A DNA stretch of 64,000 nt from Bacillota bacterium (GCA_023429995.1 JAEZCE010000016.1:75045-139044), one strand, 5' to 3'; shown: positions 35,926-44,594, counted from the stretch's first letter. Notes: generated by a model from the sequence alone, not told the origin. Numbers and translations are program-made.

Positions 35926-36481
35926 GAAGATAGCTCCGGGGCAAATCCGCCTGATTGCGATGGATGTTGATGGAGTATTGACCGACGGCAGTATCATTAT
36001 CGGAACGGGCGGCTTTGAGGCGAAGATGTTCAGCGCCCGTGACGGCTTAGGTCTGAATGTTCTGGTGAAATTAGGCTATGAAGTCGCCTGGGTTACCGGC
36101 CGCAGTTCGGATATTGTCGCCCAGAGGGCTAAGGAGCTCCATATTCCTCATTTGATGCAGGGGATCACCCACAAAGTTGAGGCTATCGAAGAATTACTTA
36201 CCAGGCTCAATTTAGGGTGGGAGCATGTTATGTACATCGGTGATGATCTCAATGATTGGGGGCCGTTTCAAAAAGCGGCTGTTACCTTTACAGTGAGCAA
36301 TGGTTGCGCTGACATGAAAGAGCGCGCCGATTATGTTACCAAGGCAGTCGGCGGAGCCGGCGCGGTAAGAGAGATTATCGAATTGTTTTTAAAGTACGAA
36401 CAGCGATGGACTGAAGCTATGGATTTATACTCCGGTTCCGGGCATCAACGTCAAACTTCATCCAAAGGGGAGATTCAATAA
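35915..36481 (+). CDS. kdsC: Kdo 8-phosphate phosphatase
   Basis: HAD-superfamily phosphatase (188 aa) that removes phosphate from Kdo 8-phosphate. The nucleophile motif is MDVDGVLTDG with Asp17 and Asp19, and the late motif is YIGDDLNDW. WVTGRSSDIVAQRA is the usual second motif. I place the start at ATG 35915, overlapping the end of kdsA; the frame is open further upstream inside kdsA but those residues do not belong to the family. The C-terminal ~20 residues after LFLKYEQRW are an extension beyond the core. Confidence 0.92.
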   Translation: MKFEKIAPGQIRLIAMDVDGVLTDGSIIIGTGGFEAKMFSARDGLGLNVLVKLGYEVAWVTGRSSDIVAQRAKELHIPHLMQGITHKVEAIEELLTRLNLGWEHVMYIGDDLNDWGPFQKAAVTFTVSNGCADMKERADYVTKAVGGAGAVREIIELFLKYEQRWTEAMDLYSGSGHQRQTSSKGEIQ

Positions 36482-36483
36482 AT

Positions 36484-37473
36484 ATGCTGGCCACTGAAAA
36501 ACATACTTATCTGCAACAGGCAAGAGAAGTATTGAAAATTGAGGCGGAAACCATTTTGGCCCAGATCGAAACTTTAGGGGAAGACTTTACCCAGGCTGTG
36601 GAAATGATTTTGAGTTGCAACGGCCGGGTGGTTGTTACCGGAATGGGCAAATCCGGTCATATTGGCCGTAAAATATCGGCTACCTTTGCCAGTACCGGGA
36701 CTCCATCCTTTTTTTTACATCCGGCGGAGGCGATTCATGGGGACTTAGGTATGGTGACGCCGCAGGATGTGGTGATCGCTATTTCAGCTAGTGGTGAAAA
36801 TAGTGAGATTCTAGCGATTTTACCGACGCTCAAAATTATCGGAGCGCCCATCATCGCGATGACCGGTTCCAGAAACTCGGTCCTTGCTAAAAATAGCGAG
36901 ATTATATTGGAAATTAAAGTTGAAAAAGAAGCTTGTCCGTTGGGACTGGCCCCGACAGCCAGCACCACCGCTCACTTGGCGATTGGGGATGCGCTGGCGG
37001 TGACTCTTTTGGGAGCCAGGAATTTTACAGCGGAAAACTTCGCCCTGTATCATCCCGGCGGAGCTTTGGGACGGAAATTGTTATTAACGGTTGAAAAATT
37101 GATGTATACCGGCGACAAAAATCCTTTGATTCATCAGGATAAAACCATTCGTGATGCTGTAATTACCATGGCAGCCCATGGTAATCACGGCGCGGCGGTT
37201 GTGGTCAATGACCAAGGAATTTTGGCGGGCATTGTTACGGATGGTGATTTGCGGAGGATTTTGGAAAGATATGAAAACCCGTTGACTTTAACGATTAAAG
37301 AAGTTATGATCCAAAACCCCCGTACCATCACCAAGGATAAAATGGCCGCCGAAGCCATGCATATCATGGAACAAAAGAATATCACCGTTTTGCCGGTCAT
37401 TGATGAAGACAGAATTCCTATTGGCATCATTCATCTCCATGATATTATCAAAGGGGTGTCCGGGATGAGATAA
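36484..37473 (+). CDS. kdsD: Arabinose-5-phosphate isomerase
   Basis: KpsF/GutQ-type isomerase (329 aa) that makes arabinose 5-phosphate from ribulose 5-phosphate, the first step towards Kdo. An SIS domain (GMGKSGHIGRKISATFASTG, residues ~57-76, then SASGENSEI) is followed by two CBS domains (GIVTDGDLRRIL and PIGIIHLHDIIKG). The block ASTTAHLAIGDALA is diagnostic. It starts two bases after kdsC. With kdsA, kdsC and waaA this makes the window nearly complete for Kdo synthesis and transfer; only kdsB (CMP-Kdo synthetase) is missing here. Confidence 0.94.
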   Translation: MLATEKHTYLQQAREVLKIEAETILAQIETLGEDFTQAVEMILSCNGRVVVTGMGKSGHIGRKISATFASTGTPSFFLHPAEAIHGDLGMVTPQDVVIAISASGENSEILAILPTLKIIGAPIIAMTGSRNSVLAKNSEIILEIKVEKEACPLGLAPTASTTAHLAIGDALAVTLLGARNFTAENFALYHPGGALGRKLLLTVEKLMYTGDKNPLIHQDKTIRDAVITMAAHGNHGAAVVVNDQGILAGIVTDGDLRRILERYENPLTLTIKEVMIQNPRTITKDKMAAEAMHIMEQKNITVLPVIDEDRIPIGIIHLHDIIKGVSGMR

Positions 37474-37486
37474 AGGTTGACTCGCT

Positions 37487-37549
37487 TAATTTAACCGCGG
37501 TTAAATTAACCGCGTTGATCAATCAACCGGGTTTGATTCATCAACCGCG
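37487..37549. promoter_or_regulatory. Paired palindromes after kdsD
   Basis: A perfect 22-bp palindrome spans 37487-37508 (TAATTTAACCG and its mirror). Directly after it, 37511-37549 forms a long nested hairpin starting CGCGTTGATCAATCAACC and returning through GGGTTTGATT and ATCAACCGCG. The second could end the kdsD transcript; the first looks like an operator. Confidence 0.55.
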
Positions 37550-37568
37550 CTTAATGTATGAAGCCTGC

Positions 37569-37598
37569 TTGACAAGGCTGATTTGCTTATGTTAGACT
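37569..37598 (+). promoter_or_regulatory. Promoter of the acyl-CoA dehydrogenase gene
   Basis: TTGACA at 37569-37574 is a consensus -35 box; TAGACT at 37593-37598, 18 bases on, is a fair -10 box. The AAGGAGGG ribosome site and the TTG start of the dehydrogenase follow about 50-60 bases later. Confidence 0.5.
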
Positions 37599-37659
37599 TT
37601 AGAAGAAATTTGGTAAACGTTAAGTTCCAAAATTTTACATTTTCAAGGAGGGCAATATT

Positions 37660-38820
37660 TTGGATTATTTTTTAACCGAAGAACAACAAATGATTAAAGA
37701 TTTGGCCCGGCGGATTGCCGATGAAAAAGTAGCTCCCAGAGCGTTGGAGTTTGATGAGAGCGGCGAATTTCCCTGGGAGATAATGAAGATACTTGCCGAT
37801 GCAGACCTTTTTGGTGTGTATCTCCCTGAAGAATATGGCGGAATGGGCGGCGGAGTTCTGGAACAATGTTTGGTGGTTGAGGAGCTCTCCCGGGCTTGCA
37901 GCGGTGTGGCGGTGAGTTATGCGGCTTCCGGCCTTGGTTGCATGCCTATCTTGGTTTTGGGATCGGAAGAACAAAAGAAGAAATATCTTACCGAAATTGC
38001 TTCCGGTAGGAAATTAGCCGCTTACGGTTTAACCGAAGCCAATGCCGGTAGTGACGTTGCCGGTATGGAAACCACTGCTGTTTTAGACGGTGACGAATAT
38101 GTGATTAATGGGACCAAACAATGGATTACCAATGGCGGAGAAGCTGAAATTTATACCGTCATGGCGGTTACCAATAAAAATAAAGGTCCCCGCGGGATTA
38201 GCTGTTTTATCGTGGAAAAGGGCACCCCTGGTTTTTCTTTCGGTAAGAAGGAAAATAAAATGGGTATCCGGGCTTCGGCAACCCGTGAGTTGATCTTTGA
38301 TAATTGCCGGGTCCCCAAGGAAAACTTGCTGGGTGGCAAAGAAGGCGTTGGCTTTGTTGCTGCAATGAGAACTTTTGACCGCACCCGTCCCGGTATCGGC
38401 GCCCAAGCCATCGGTGTTGCCCAGGGAGCGTTGGATGCCGCAGTTAAATATGCTCATGAGCGGGTTCAATTCGGACAACCTATTTCATCATTCCAAGCGA
38501 TTCAGCATATGCTGGCGGATATGGCGATTCAAGTTGAGGCGGCTAGAGCCTTGGTATACGCTACGGCAAAAATGATCGACGGCGGCGCCAAGAATTTTTC
38601 CAAGGAATCCTCCATGGCGAAAGTTTTCGCTTCCGATGTAGCCATGAAAGTAACCGTGGATGCGCTACAGGTATTCGGCGGTTATGGTTATATGAAAGAA
38701 TATCCGGTTGAAAAAATGGTCCGTGACGCCAAAATCACCCAAATCTATGAAGGAACCAACCAAATTCAACGAAACATCATTGCCCTTGAACTGATTAAAG
38801 AATTGGCAGGTAAAAAATAA
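37660..38820 (+). CDS. Short-chain acyl-CoA dehydrogenase (Bcd-like)
   Basis: Flavin-dependent acyl-CoA dehydrogenase (386 aa). Start at TTG 37660, seven bases after AAGGAGGG. Conserved blocks: YGLTEANAGSDVAG, QWITNGGEAEIY, the C-terminal FGGYGYMKEYPVEKMVRDAKI and IYEGTNQIQRN, where the Glu in YEGT is the catalytic base of short-chain members. Next to etfB and etfA, as in butyryl-CoA dehydrogenase complexes of anaerobic Firmicutes. The exact substrate (butyryl-CoA, caffeyl-CoA or other) is not set by sequence. Confidence 0.9.
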   Translation: MDYFLTEEQQMIKDLARRIADEKVAPRALEFDESGEFPWEIMKILADADLFGVYLPEEYGGMGGGVLEQCLVVEELSRACSGVAVSYAASGLGCMPILVLGSEEQKKKYLTEIASGRKLAAYGLTEANAGSDVAGMETTAVLDGDEYVINGTKQWITNGGEAEIYTVMAVTNKNKGPRGISCFIVEKGTPGFSFGKKENKMGIRASATRELIFDNCRVPKENLLGGKEGVGFVAAMRTFDRTRPGIGAQAIGVAQGALDAAVKYAHERVQFGQPISSFQAIQHMLADMAIQVEAARALVYATAKMIDGGAKNFSKESSMAKVFASDVAMKVTVDALQVFGGYGYMKEYPVEKMVRDAKITQIYEGTNQIQRNIIALELIKELAGKK

Positions 38821-38830
38821 TCCATTCCGT

Positions 38831-38983
38831 GGCTGTCTAAAAAGTATTTTACAATCAATAAGAAATACAATATAACTTCATGGATTTTGAATGTTGAATA
38901 TTGTATTTCTTTATTGCGCATGCGCTCACCCCTTCATGTACTTTGTGCGTGAAGGCGCGCGCCAATGTACTTTTGGGACAGCC
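38831..38983. mobile_element. 153-bp MITE between dehydrogenase and etfB
   Basis: Terminal inverted repeats GGCTGTCTAAAAAGT (38831-38845) and ACTTTTGGGACAGCC (38969-38983) match in 13 of 15 positions. Inside, AGAAATACAATAT (38861-38873) pairs perfectly with ATATTGTATTTCT (38898-38910). No coding capacity. A solo copy of the end is at 20850-20864, and the internal palindrome resembles that of the element at 11089-11204. It may affect co-transcription of the dehydrogenase and Etf genes. Confidence 0.7.
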
Positions 38984-39020
38984 CTTTTTTAAGTATATTA
39001 TTTATAGGAGGAGATATTTG

Positions 39021-39809
39021 GTGAAGATCGTAGTTTGCGTGAAACAAGTTCCCGAATCTACGGAAGTGAAAATCAATCCGGAGACGAATACCTTGATCCG
39101 CGAAGGCGTCAAGAGTATCTTAAATCCGTTTGATTTATATGCCATTGAGGAAGCATTGCGTATTAAAGAAAAATTGGGCGGCACAGTTACGGTGATTTCG
39201 ATGGGTCCGCCCCAGGCTGCCGAACAACTCCGGGAAACCATCGGTATGGGGGTTGATGATGCGGTTTTATTATCGGATCGGGCTTTTGCCGGTTCCGATA
39301 CTTTGGCTACTTCTTATGCGCTTAGCAAGGGAATCGAAAAGATTGGCGATGTCCAACTGATCCTTTGCGGTAAACAGGCCATTGACGGCGATACGGCTCA
39401 GGTAGGCCCGGAGATTGCCGAGAAATTAGGCATTCCTCATATCACCTATGTCAAGAAAGTCGATGAAATCAGTGAGAAGGAAATGACCGTGGAGCGCATG
39501 AACGAAGATGGTTTCGAACGGGTTCAGCTGCCCCTGCCGGCATTAATTACAGTTGTGAAAGAAATTAACGAGCCCCGGATGCCTTCCCTAAAAGGTATGA
39601 TGCGTGCTAAAAAAGCAGTGATTCCTTCTTGGACCGCTGCCGATATCGGGGCTGAACCGGAAAAGTCCGGGTTAAACGGTTCACCGACCTGGGTTAAAAC
39701 CATCTTCGTGCCGGAAATGAAATGTCAAGGCGAGATCTTTGAGGGAACCCCTGAGGAACAGGTTAAAGCCTTGGTCGATGCGATTGTTTGCCGGAAAATC
39801 GTGCAATAA
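39021..39809 (+). CDS. etfB: Electron transfer flavoprotein, beta subunit
   Basis: EtfB (262 aa), starting at GTG 39021 after GGAGGAG. It begins KIVVCVKQVPESTEV and contains the nucleotide-binding CGKQAIDGDTAQVGPEIAE and LPALITVVKEINEPRMPSLKGMM blocks, split here by their natural spacing. With EtfA it forms the flavin dimer that passes electrons to or from the acyl-CoA dehydrogenase. The open frame continues upstream into the MITE, but no ribosome site supports a longer protein. Confidence 0.93.
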   Translation: MKIVVCVKQVPESTEVKINPETNTLIREGVKSILNPFDLYAIEEALRIKEKLGGTVTVISMGPPQAAEQLRETIGMGVDDAVLLSDRAFAGSDTLATSYALSKGIEKIGDVQLILCGKQAIDGDTAQVGPEIAEKLGIPHITYVKKVDEISEKEMTVERMNEDGFERVQLPLPALITVVKEINEPRMPSLKGMMRAKKAVIPSWTAADIGAEPEKSGLNGSPTWVKTIFVPEMKCQGEIFEGTPEEQVKALVDAIVCRKIVQ

Positions 39810-39887
39810 AGGCGAAGGATCTGCGCGCAGGCGCGGACGATCCCTTTCCATCTATGAACCCGATTGAAATGAATAAGGAGGACCATC

Positions 39888-41081
39888 ATGGCGATTAAGG
39901 TTTTAAACGATAAATGTCGCGGCTGTAAATTATGCATACCCAGCTGCCCTTTTGGAGTCATTGAAATTATTGATAATAAAGCTGTTATTAAAGATGGTTG
40001 TACAATGTGCGGGACTTGTGTTAAAACCTGTAAGTTCAAAGCCATTGAAATAACCCGGGATGTTAAAATAACGATCGATAAGTCCCTTTATAAGGGGGTA
40101 TGGGTTTTCGCGGAACAACGCGGGGGTAAACTTTCCAATGTGGCCTTTGAATTATTGGGAGAAGGCCGCAAACTTGCGGATGAACTGGGCGAACCTCTGG
40201 TTGCAGTCTTGCTTGGAAGCAAAGTTGAAGCGGAAGCAAAACGTTTGGTAGCTTTTGGCGCTGATAAGGTATTTGTGGCCGATGCTCCCGAATTGGAACA
40301 TTTCCTGGAAGATTCCTATACGCAAGTGTTAAGCGATTTGATCAAGAAGGAAAACCCGAATATCGTTTTAATCGGCGCCACGGCTATCGGCCGCTCCTTA
40401 GGCCCGAAAGTGGCAGCCCGTTTGGGAACCGGACTTACCGCTGACTGTACCGCGTTGGCTGTCGATGTCGCGGAAAAGAACCTCTTGCAAACCCGGCCGG
40501 CTTTCGGCGGCAATTTAATGGCGACCATTCTTTGCCCCAACCACCGTCCGCAGATGGCGACCGTGCGTCCCAAGGTATTTAAACCCCTGGCTGAAGATGG
40601 AAGCCGGAGCGGAGATATCGCCAAAGTCGATCTTTCTACCACTGCCTGGAACATTCGGGCCAAAGTGTTGGAAGTGGTTAATGAAGTCGGTTCTTCGGTA
40701 AATCTGGAGGAAGCCAACATCATCGTCTCCGGTGGCCGGGGACTGGGTGATCCCAAAAATTTTGAGTATGTAAAAGAGCTGGCTAACGTTTTAGGCGGAG
40801 CGGTCGGCGCTTCCCGCGCCGCGGTGGACGCCGGGTGGATGCCCTATGCGCATCAAGTGGGGCAAACCGGTAAAACCGTCGGGCCGAAGATTTATTTCGC
40901 CTGCGGTATCCATGGCGCCATTCAGCATTTGGCCGGAATGTCGTCATCGGACATCATTATCGCCATCAATAAAAACCCCGATGCGCCGATTTTCAAAATG
41001 GCAACTTTCGGAATCGTGGGAGACGTGCTGGAAATATTGCCGCTGCTCACCAAGGAGTTTAAAAAAGCTTTAAATTCCTGA
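39888..41081 (+). CDS. etfA: Electron transfer flavoprotein, alpha subunit with ferredoxin domain
   Basis: EtfA (397 aa) carrying an N-terminal two-[4Fe-4S] ferredoxin domain: Cys10, 13, 16, 20 in CRGCKLCIPSC and Cys38, 41, 44, 48 in CTMCGTCVKTC. The Etf core follows from about residue 70, ending with the FAD-binding part (SGGRGLGDPKNFEYV and GQTGKTVGPKIYFACGI). Ferredoxin-domain EtfA occurs in electron-bifurcating systems such as the caffeyl-CoA reductase complex of Acetobacterium, so flavin-based bifurcation with this dehydrogenase is plausible. Spacing to etfB is 78 bp. Ribosome site AAGGAGG before ATG 39888. Confidence 0.93.
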   Translation: MAIKVLNDKCRGCKLCIPSCPFGVIEIIDNKAVIKDGCTMCGTCVKTCKFKAIEITRDVKITIDKSLYKGVWVFAEQRGGKLSNVAFELLGEGRKLADELGEPLVAVLLGSKVEAEAKRLVAFGADKVFVADAPELEHFLEDSYTQVLSDLIKKENPNIVLIGATAIGRSLGPKVAARLGTGLTADCTALAVDVAEKNLLQTRPAFGGNLMATILCPNHRPQMATVRPKVFKPLAEDGSRSGDIAKVDLSTTAWNIRAKVLEVVNEVGSSVNLEEANIIVSGGRGLGDPKNFEYVKELANVLGGAVGASRAAVDAGWMPYAHQVGQTGKTVGPKIYFACGIHGAIQHLAGMSSSDIIIAINKNPDAPIFKMATFGIVGDVLEILPLLTKEFKKALNS

Positions 41082-41126
41082 TGAATTATTTTTAAAAAGC
41101 ATACTTTCTAAAACCGTGAAATAAAA

Positions 41127-41187
41127 CAAAAACCGTAATCCCGGTCCCTTGGGAACGAAACCGGATCTGATTACGGTTTTTGTTTTT
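41127..41187. terminator. Bidirectional intrinsic terminator
   Basis: AAAAACCGTAATC on the left and GATTACGGTTTTT on the right form a 13-bp stem, with an inner CCGG pairing, A-run on one side and T-run on the other. It separates the convergent etfA and CE2 esterase genes and can end both transcripts. Confidence 0.85.
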
Positions 41188-41196
41188 AGAATTCCT

Positions 41197-42642
41197 TTAC
41201 CATCCCAGATCGGTTTTGATCTGTTGGACAAGTTGACCGGCCATCCGGGCGTGGGTGGCGACGGAAGGGTGCCAATCCTCCCCGTAACCGAGGGTTCCGT
41301 CCTGCATTGGAAATTCAATGAAATGGACTTTGGCATCTCCGCCGGATTGAAATTGCTTGACCGCCGTGGTGATGAGGTCCCGCCCATGGATGAGATTATC
41401 GCCGTTTAACATCGGGCCTAGGGCGCAGTAAATATGGGCATTGGGATATTGCTTCCGGATTTGTTGTAGGAAATTTGCATAAGCGGTGACGAAGACGGTT
41501 TTATCAGGCGCGCCGGTGCTGAAGTCGTTGGTGCCCAGATTGATTACAACCACTTGGGGAACCCACCGGCTGGGATCCCATAACAGAGTAGAGTTGTAGG
41601 GCAATATCCGGAGATAAAGTTGGGGCATCAGATCCGTGGTATCTCCGCCATAATTGCGAATCACGCCTTTGCCCGACCAAGCCACCGTAATTTGGTCCGC
41701 TTCCAGTGCCCGGGCGGCCACCGAACCATAGGCCAGGTAGGCATTTTCATTTTTTGTGGTAAAGCTTTGATATTGGCTGGTCCCTTCATTCCCGTATCCG
41801 CAGGTAATGGAGTCGCCGATGAATTCGATCCGTCGCGCCGAAGCGGCCGGCGGCTCCAGCAAAGCGCCGTCGGTTACGGTGAAGCCCAAAAACTGGACGT
41901 CTCCAACCCAGGCTTCCGTTCTTCTGATGAGCTCAAGGGTATGGGTTCCCGGAGCAAGCCCCGCAGCCAAGGTGAGGGGCATGGGGGTGCTGGACGTAAT
42001 ATTGACGGGATTTTTGACCACATTATCAATAACCAGATGAAACCAATTATCGCCGGCGGATTTTAAATTGACGCGAATGCCTGTTCCTTGAAAATTCGCT
42101 TTGATAGTGGTGGCGCTCCAGGCGAACTTGGGACCGCTCGAATCGCCGGTGTCAAAACGCCCAAGGTACAAGACTTTGGAATCGGCGATGGGCGTGGGTG
42201 TTGGTGTCGCTGTCGGCGTCGGAGTAGCGCTGGGGTTCAAGATAAAGCCGGTTGGTTTGGCATTCGTTCCGCTATAGGTGAGGGTAAAGCCGAAACTTAC
42301 CGTTCCGCCCTTTGGCGCTATTGCGGAATTATAGGATAAATTGGCGGCTGTTACGGAAGTTCCGCTTTGGGTATAACTGGCGTTCCAGATGTTAGTGATT
42401 CGCTGGTTGCCGGGGAATGTCCATTCCAAAGTCCAGCCATCAACGGCAGCCGAATCATGATTGGTAATGGTTACATTGACGGTGGCTCCGGAGCCCCAAT
42501 CGGACTGGCTATAGTCCACGGAATAGCTGTTGGCGGCGATGATCCTCTCTTGAGCCGGGTGAAACAAACCAGTTACCATGAAAATACCCAACAATAAACA
42601 TGCTGCAAAAACAATCAGTTTTTTCCTTGTTCCTTTATTCAT
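41197..42642 (-). CDS. Secreted CBM2-CE2 carbohydrate esterase
   Basis: An exported 481-aa plant-polysaccharide esterase. Signal peptide MNKGTRKKLIVFAACLLLG to about residue 37. Residues ~38-140 are a family 2 carbohydrate-binding module (SDWGSGATVNVTITNH, then GWTLEWTFPGNQRI). A Pro-Thr linker (ATPTPTATPTPTP) follows, then a CE2 esterase with an N-terminal jelly roll (VLYLGRFDTGDSSGPKFAW) and an SGNH domain: GDSITCGYG with nucleophile Ser278, NLGTNDFSTG and a DWHPSVATH catalytic pair. CE2 enzymes deacetylate xylan or glucomannan. Ribosome site GGAGGGG precedes the start. Lies opposite a TetR gene. Confidence 0.9.
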   Translation of the reverse strand: MNKGTRKKLIVFAACLLLGIFMVTGLFHPAQERIIAANSYSVDYSQSDWGSGATVNVTITNHDSAAVDGWTLEWTFPGNQRITNIWNASYTQSGTSVTAANLSYNSAIAPKGGTVSFGFTLTYSGTNAKPTGFILNPSATPTPTATPTPTPIADSKVLYLGRFDTGDSSGPKFAWSATTIKANFQGTGIRVNLKSAGDNWFHLVIDNVVKNPVNITSSTPMPLTLAAGLAPGTHTLELIRRTEAWVGDVQFLGFTVTDGALLEPPAASARRIEFIGDSITCGYGNEGTSQYQSFTTKNENAYLAYGSVAARALEADQITVAWSGKGVIRNYGGDTTDLMPQLYLRILPYNSTLLWDPSRWVPQVVVINLGTNDFSTGAPDKTVFVTAYANFLQQIRKQYPNAHIYCALGPMLNGDNLIHGRDLITTAVKQFQSGGDAKVHFIEFPMQDGTLGYGEDWHPSVATHARMAGQLVQQIKTDLGW

Positions 42643-42837
42643 AATACCATCCCCTCCTTCATCGTACTCGTCAGGTGGCTACCTAAGATTATTATACCAT
42701 TTAATTGTAAATTTTTAACAATAATCTAAATTTATGTAAATCAATTCATAGTGGTTATGTTGATATTTCTTGGCAAGTGGTTAAGTCAGGAAAACTGGTT
42801 TTTTAGAAAATTAAGCTATCATTTCAATGTATATAGA

Positions 42838-42866
42838 TTGACAAAACTATCGTATGATAGTAAAAT
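42838..42866 (+). promoter_or_regulatory. TetR promoter with operator palindrome in spacer
   Basis: -35 TTGACA (42838-42843), a 17-base spacer and -10 TAAAAT (42861-42866). Within the spacer and reaching into the -10 box, ACTATC (42846-42851) and GATAGT (42856-42861) form an inverted repeat. The TetR-family gene starts 23 bases later, so autorepression at this site is likely. Confidence 0.75.
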
Positions 42867-42888
42867 TTGTTTCGGGAAGGGATAATAC

Positions 42889-43521
42889 TTGGAAAATAAT
42901 CCTGTTAAAAAACGTAGAAATGGCATTGAAACCACCAGGAGGATTTTGGAAATTGGCGCTGACCTTTTTGCCCGCAAAGGCTATGATAATGTGTCCCTTC
43001 GTGAGATTGCGGACGCCGTAGGCATAAAAGAGAGTTCCCTTTACAATCATTTTAAAAGTAAATCTGCGCTCAAAGAATCTTTATTTGCATCTTTTGCGGA
43101 AATGACCTTTGGGTCCAGACCCTCCGATTCGGAACTTGAAAAAATGCTGTTAATCATGTCCCCGGAAGAAATATTTAAAAGTATCGTGTTTAATGTTGGG
43201 AAAAATATCAATGCCGTTGCCCAAAATGTGGCGGTTATGATTCACAATGAAAAGTACCGAGATACTCAGGCATTTGAAATGTATGAGAGGTATTTAATCA
43301 AGGAGCCCGTAGAATATTACAAACGGCTGATTGAAAAGATGATGGCCCGAAAAATGATTCAGCCGGTAGATGCCTACCTATTTGCCGAACAATATAATTA
43401 CGTTTCCATTGCTTTAACCCAGGAATACTTTATGGCGAAAAACGGCTTGGCTGATGAAAATGTTATAGTAAAAAGGATGTTAAAAACGTTATGTTTTTTT
43501 ATTGACTTGATGAAAGGATAA
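42889..43521 (+). CDS. TetR/AcrR-family transcriptional regulator
   Basis: A 210-aa regulator with an N-terminal TetR helix-turn-helix (ILEIGADLFARKGYDNVSLR, then EIADAVGIKESSLYNHFKSK, residues ~15-60) and an all-helical ligand-binding C-terminal domain. It starts at TTG 42889 after GGGAAGGG. The palindrome in its own promoter suggests autoregulation. The methyltransferase gene 42 bp downstream is its likely co-transcribed target. The inducer is unknown. Confidence 0.88.
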   Translation: MENNPVKKRRNGIETTRRILEIGADLFARKGYDNVSLREIADAVGIKESSLYNHFKSKSALKESLFASFAEMTFGSRPSDSELEKMLLIMSPEEIFKSIVFNVGKNINAVAQNVAVMIHNEKYRDTQAFEMYERYLIKEPVEYYKRLIEKMMARKMIQPVDAYLFAEQYNYVSIALTQEYFMAKNGLADENVIVKRMLKTLCFFIDLMKG

Positions 43522-43563
43522 GTGTTTTAGGTTACGGTGTTCAAAAAAGGAGTTGTCGAAGGG

Positions 43564-44403
43564 ATGGCTAAGGACAAAACCTCTCAAACCGCCTGGATCA
43601 CGGCTTCATTACGCGCTTTATCAAACTATGAAAAGGACCGTCAAGTAAACTGCGGCGATGATTTGGCGGAGCTTTTTTTGCCGGAGGAGCGGCGCATTTT
43701 TTTTCGGACCCAAGATTCCAGAGAAACGATTAAAAAAAGCATTCCCAAAGGAATGTACGGGTATGTGATTGCCAGAACCCAATATTTTGATGGTATTTAT
43801 CGAAAAGCCCTTCAAAATGATATGGGCCAGATTGTTCTTTTAGGGGCCGGTTACGACAGCCGGCCGTACCGTTTTGCGAATGGGAGCAGAAATACCCGGA
43901 TATTTGAAGTGGATGCACAAGCCACCCAACTGCATAAACTCTCCTTGTTACGGGAAAACAAGATTGAAATCCGGGAAAATATTTCATTTGTCGCGGTGGA
44001 TTTCGAAAAAGACGATTTTCTTCAGTTGATGAAAAAGAGCGGTTTTGATGAATCCAAACAAACCCTGTTCCTGTGGGAAGGGGTCACTTTTTATTTATCT
44101 TTTTCCGCCGTGCTCCGCATGTTGAAAATGATAAAAGAGAATTCCGCTTCCGGCAGTCAATTATGTTTTGATTTTCAAACCGCGCAAACCGGAAATGATC
44201 TGATTCATACGGGACTGCAAGAGGAAACCATTCAATTCGGCCTATCCGGGAATATCGGGGATTTTGTGAGAGATAACGGGTATACCCTTATCGAACATGT
44301 CGATGCCAAGGATATGGAAAAAAGATTTCTGACTTTGGAAAACGGTGAGTTGTTTGAGAAAATAGCGCCGATGATGAATTTTATATGGGTCGAGCACCGA
44401 TAG
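43564..44403 (+). CDS. SAM-dependent methyltransferase, leucine carboxyl methyltransferase-like
   Basis: A 279-aa class I methyltransferase of the PF04072/TIGR00027 type. Signature features are the N-terminal KTSQTAWITASLRAL, the SAM-binding strand VLLGAGYDSRPYRF, the acidic FEVDAQATQLHK and the FLWEGVTFYLS block. ATG 43564 has AAAGGAG about ten bases upstream; a GTG at 43537 is a weaker option. Natural substrates of bacterial members are mostly unknown; some act on small hydrophobic or polyketide compounds. It probably forms an operon with the TetR gene. Confidence 0.87.
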   Translation: MAKDKTSQTAWITASLRALSNYEKDRQVNCGDDLAELFLPEERRIFFRTQDSRETIKKSIPKGMYGYVIARTQYFDGIYRKALQNDMGQIVLLGAGYDSRPYRFANGSRNTRIFEVDAQATQLHKLSLLRENKIEIRENISFVAVDFEKDDFLQLMKKSGFDESKQTLFLWEGVTFYLSFSAVLRMLKMIKENSASGSQLCFDFQTAQTGNDLIHTGLQEETIQFGLSGNIGDFVRDNGYTLIEHVDAKDMEKRFLTLENGELFEKIAPMMNFIWVEHR

Positions 44404-44408
44404 ACAGT

Positions 44409-44594
44409 TCAGCTTTTTTTAAATCCCGGAATGGTCTTTTCCAGCATCTTTTTTTGACAGATGTTGAGTAGCTCATCCAGTTCAACACTGGCTGCCAGAA
44501 CTGTGGAGTCGGTGTAGCCGCGGGCGTCGTAAGCTTTTTGGAGCTTGCTGCGGGCTGCGGCTATTTTTTGTTCCAGAGTAAGAGTTTTTGACAT
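44409..44594 (-). CDS. Spo0E-like aspartyl-phosphate phosphatase
   Basis: A small protein of 61 aa from the ATG at 44594. Two helices with the motif LAASVELDELLNICQ match the Spo0E family core S-x-E-L-D-x-L. Spo0E proteins dephosphorylate Spo0A~P and so delay sporulation. Presence suggests an endospore-forming lineage. AAAGGG lies just before the start. It is transcribed towards the methyltransferase gene and has no operon partner. Confidence 0.75.
   Translation of the reverse strand: MSKTLTLEQKIAAARSKLQKAYDARGYTDSTVLAASVELDELLNICQKKMLEKTIPGFKKS

Noticed and set aside
38901..39020. Extended N-terminus for EtfB
   Set aside because: It reads through the MITE; the family N-terminus and ribosome site fit GTG 39021.
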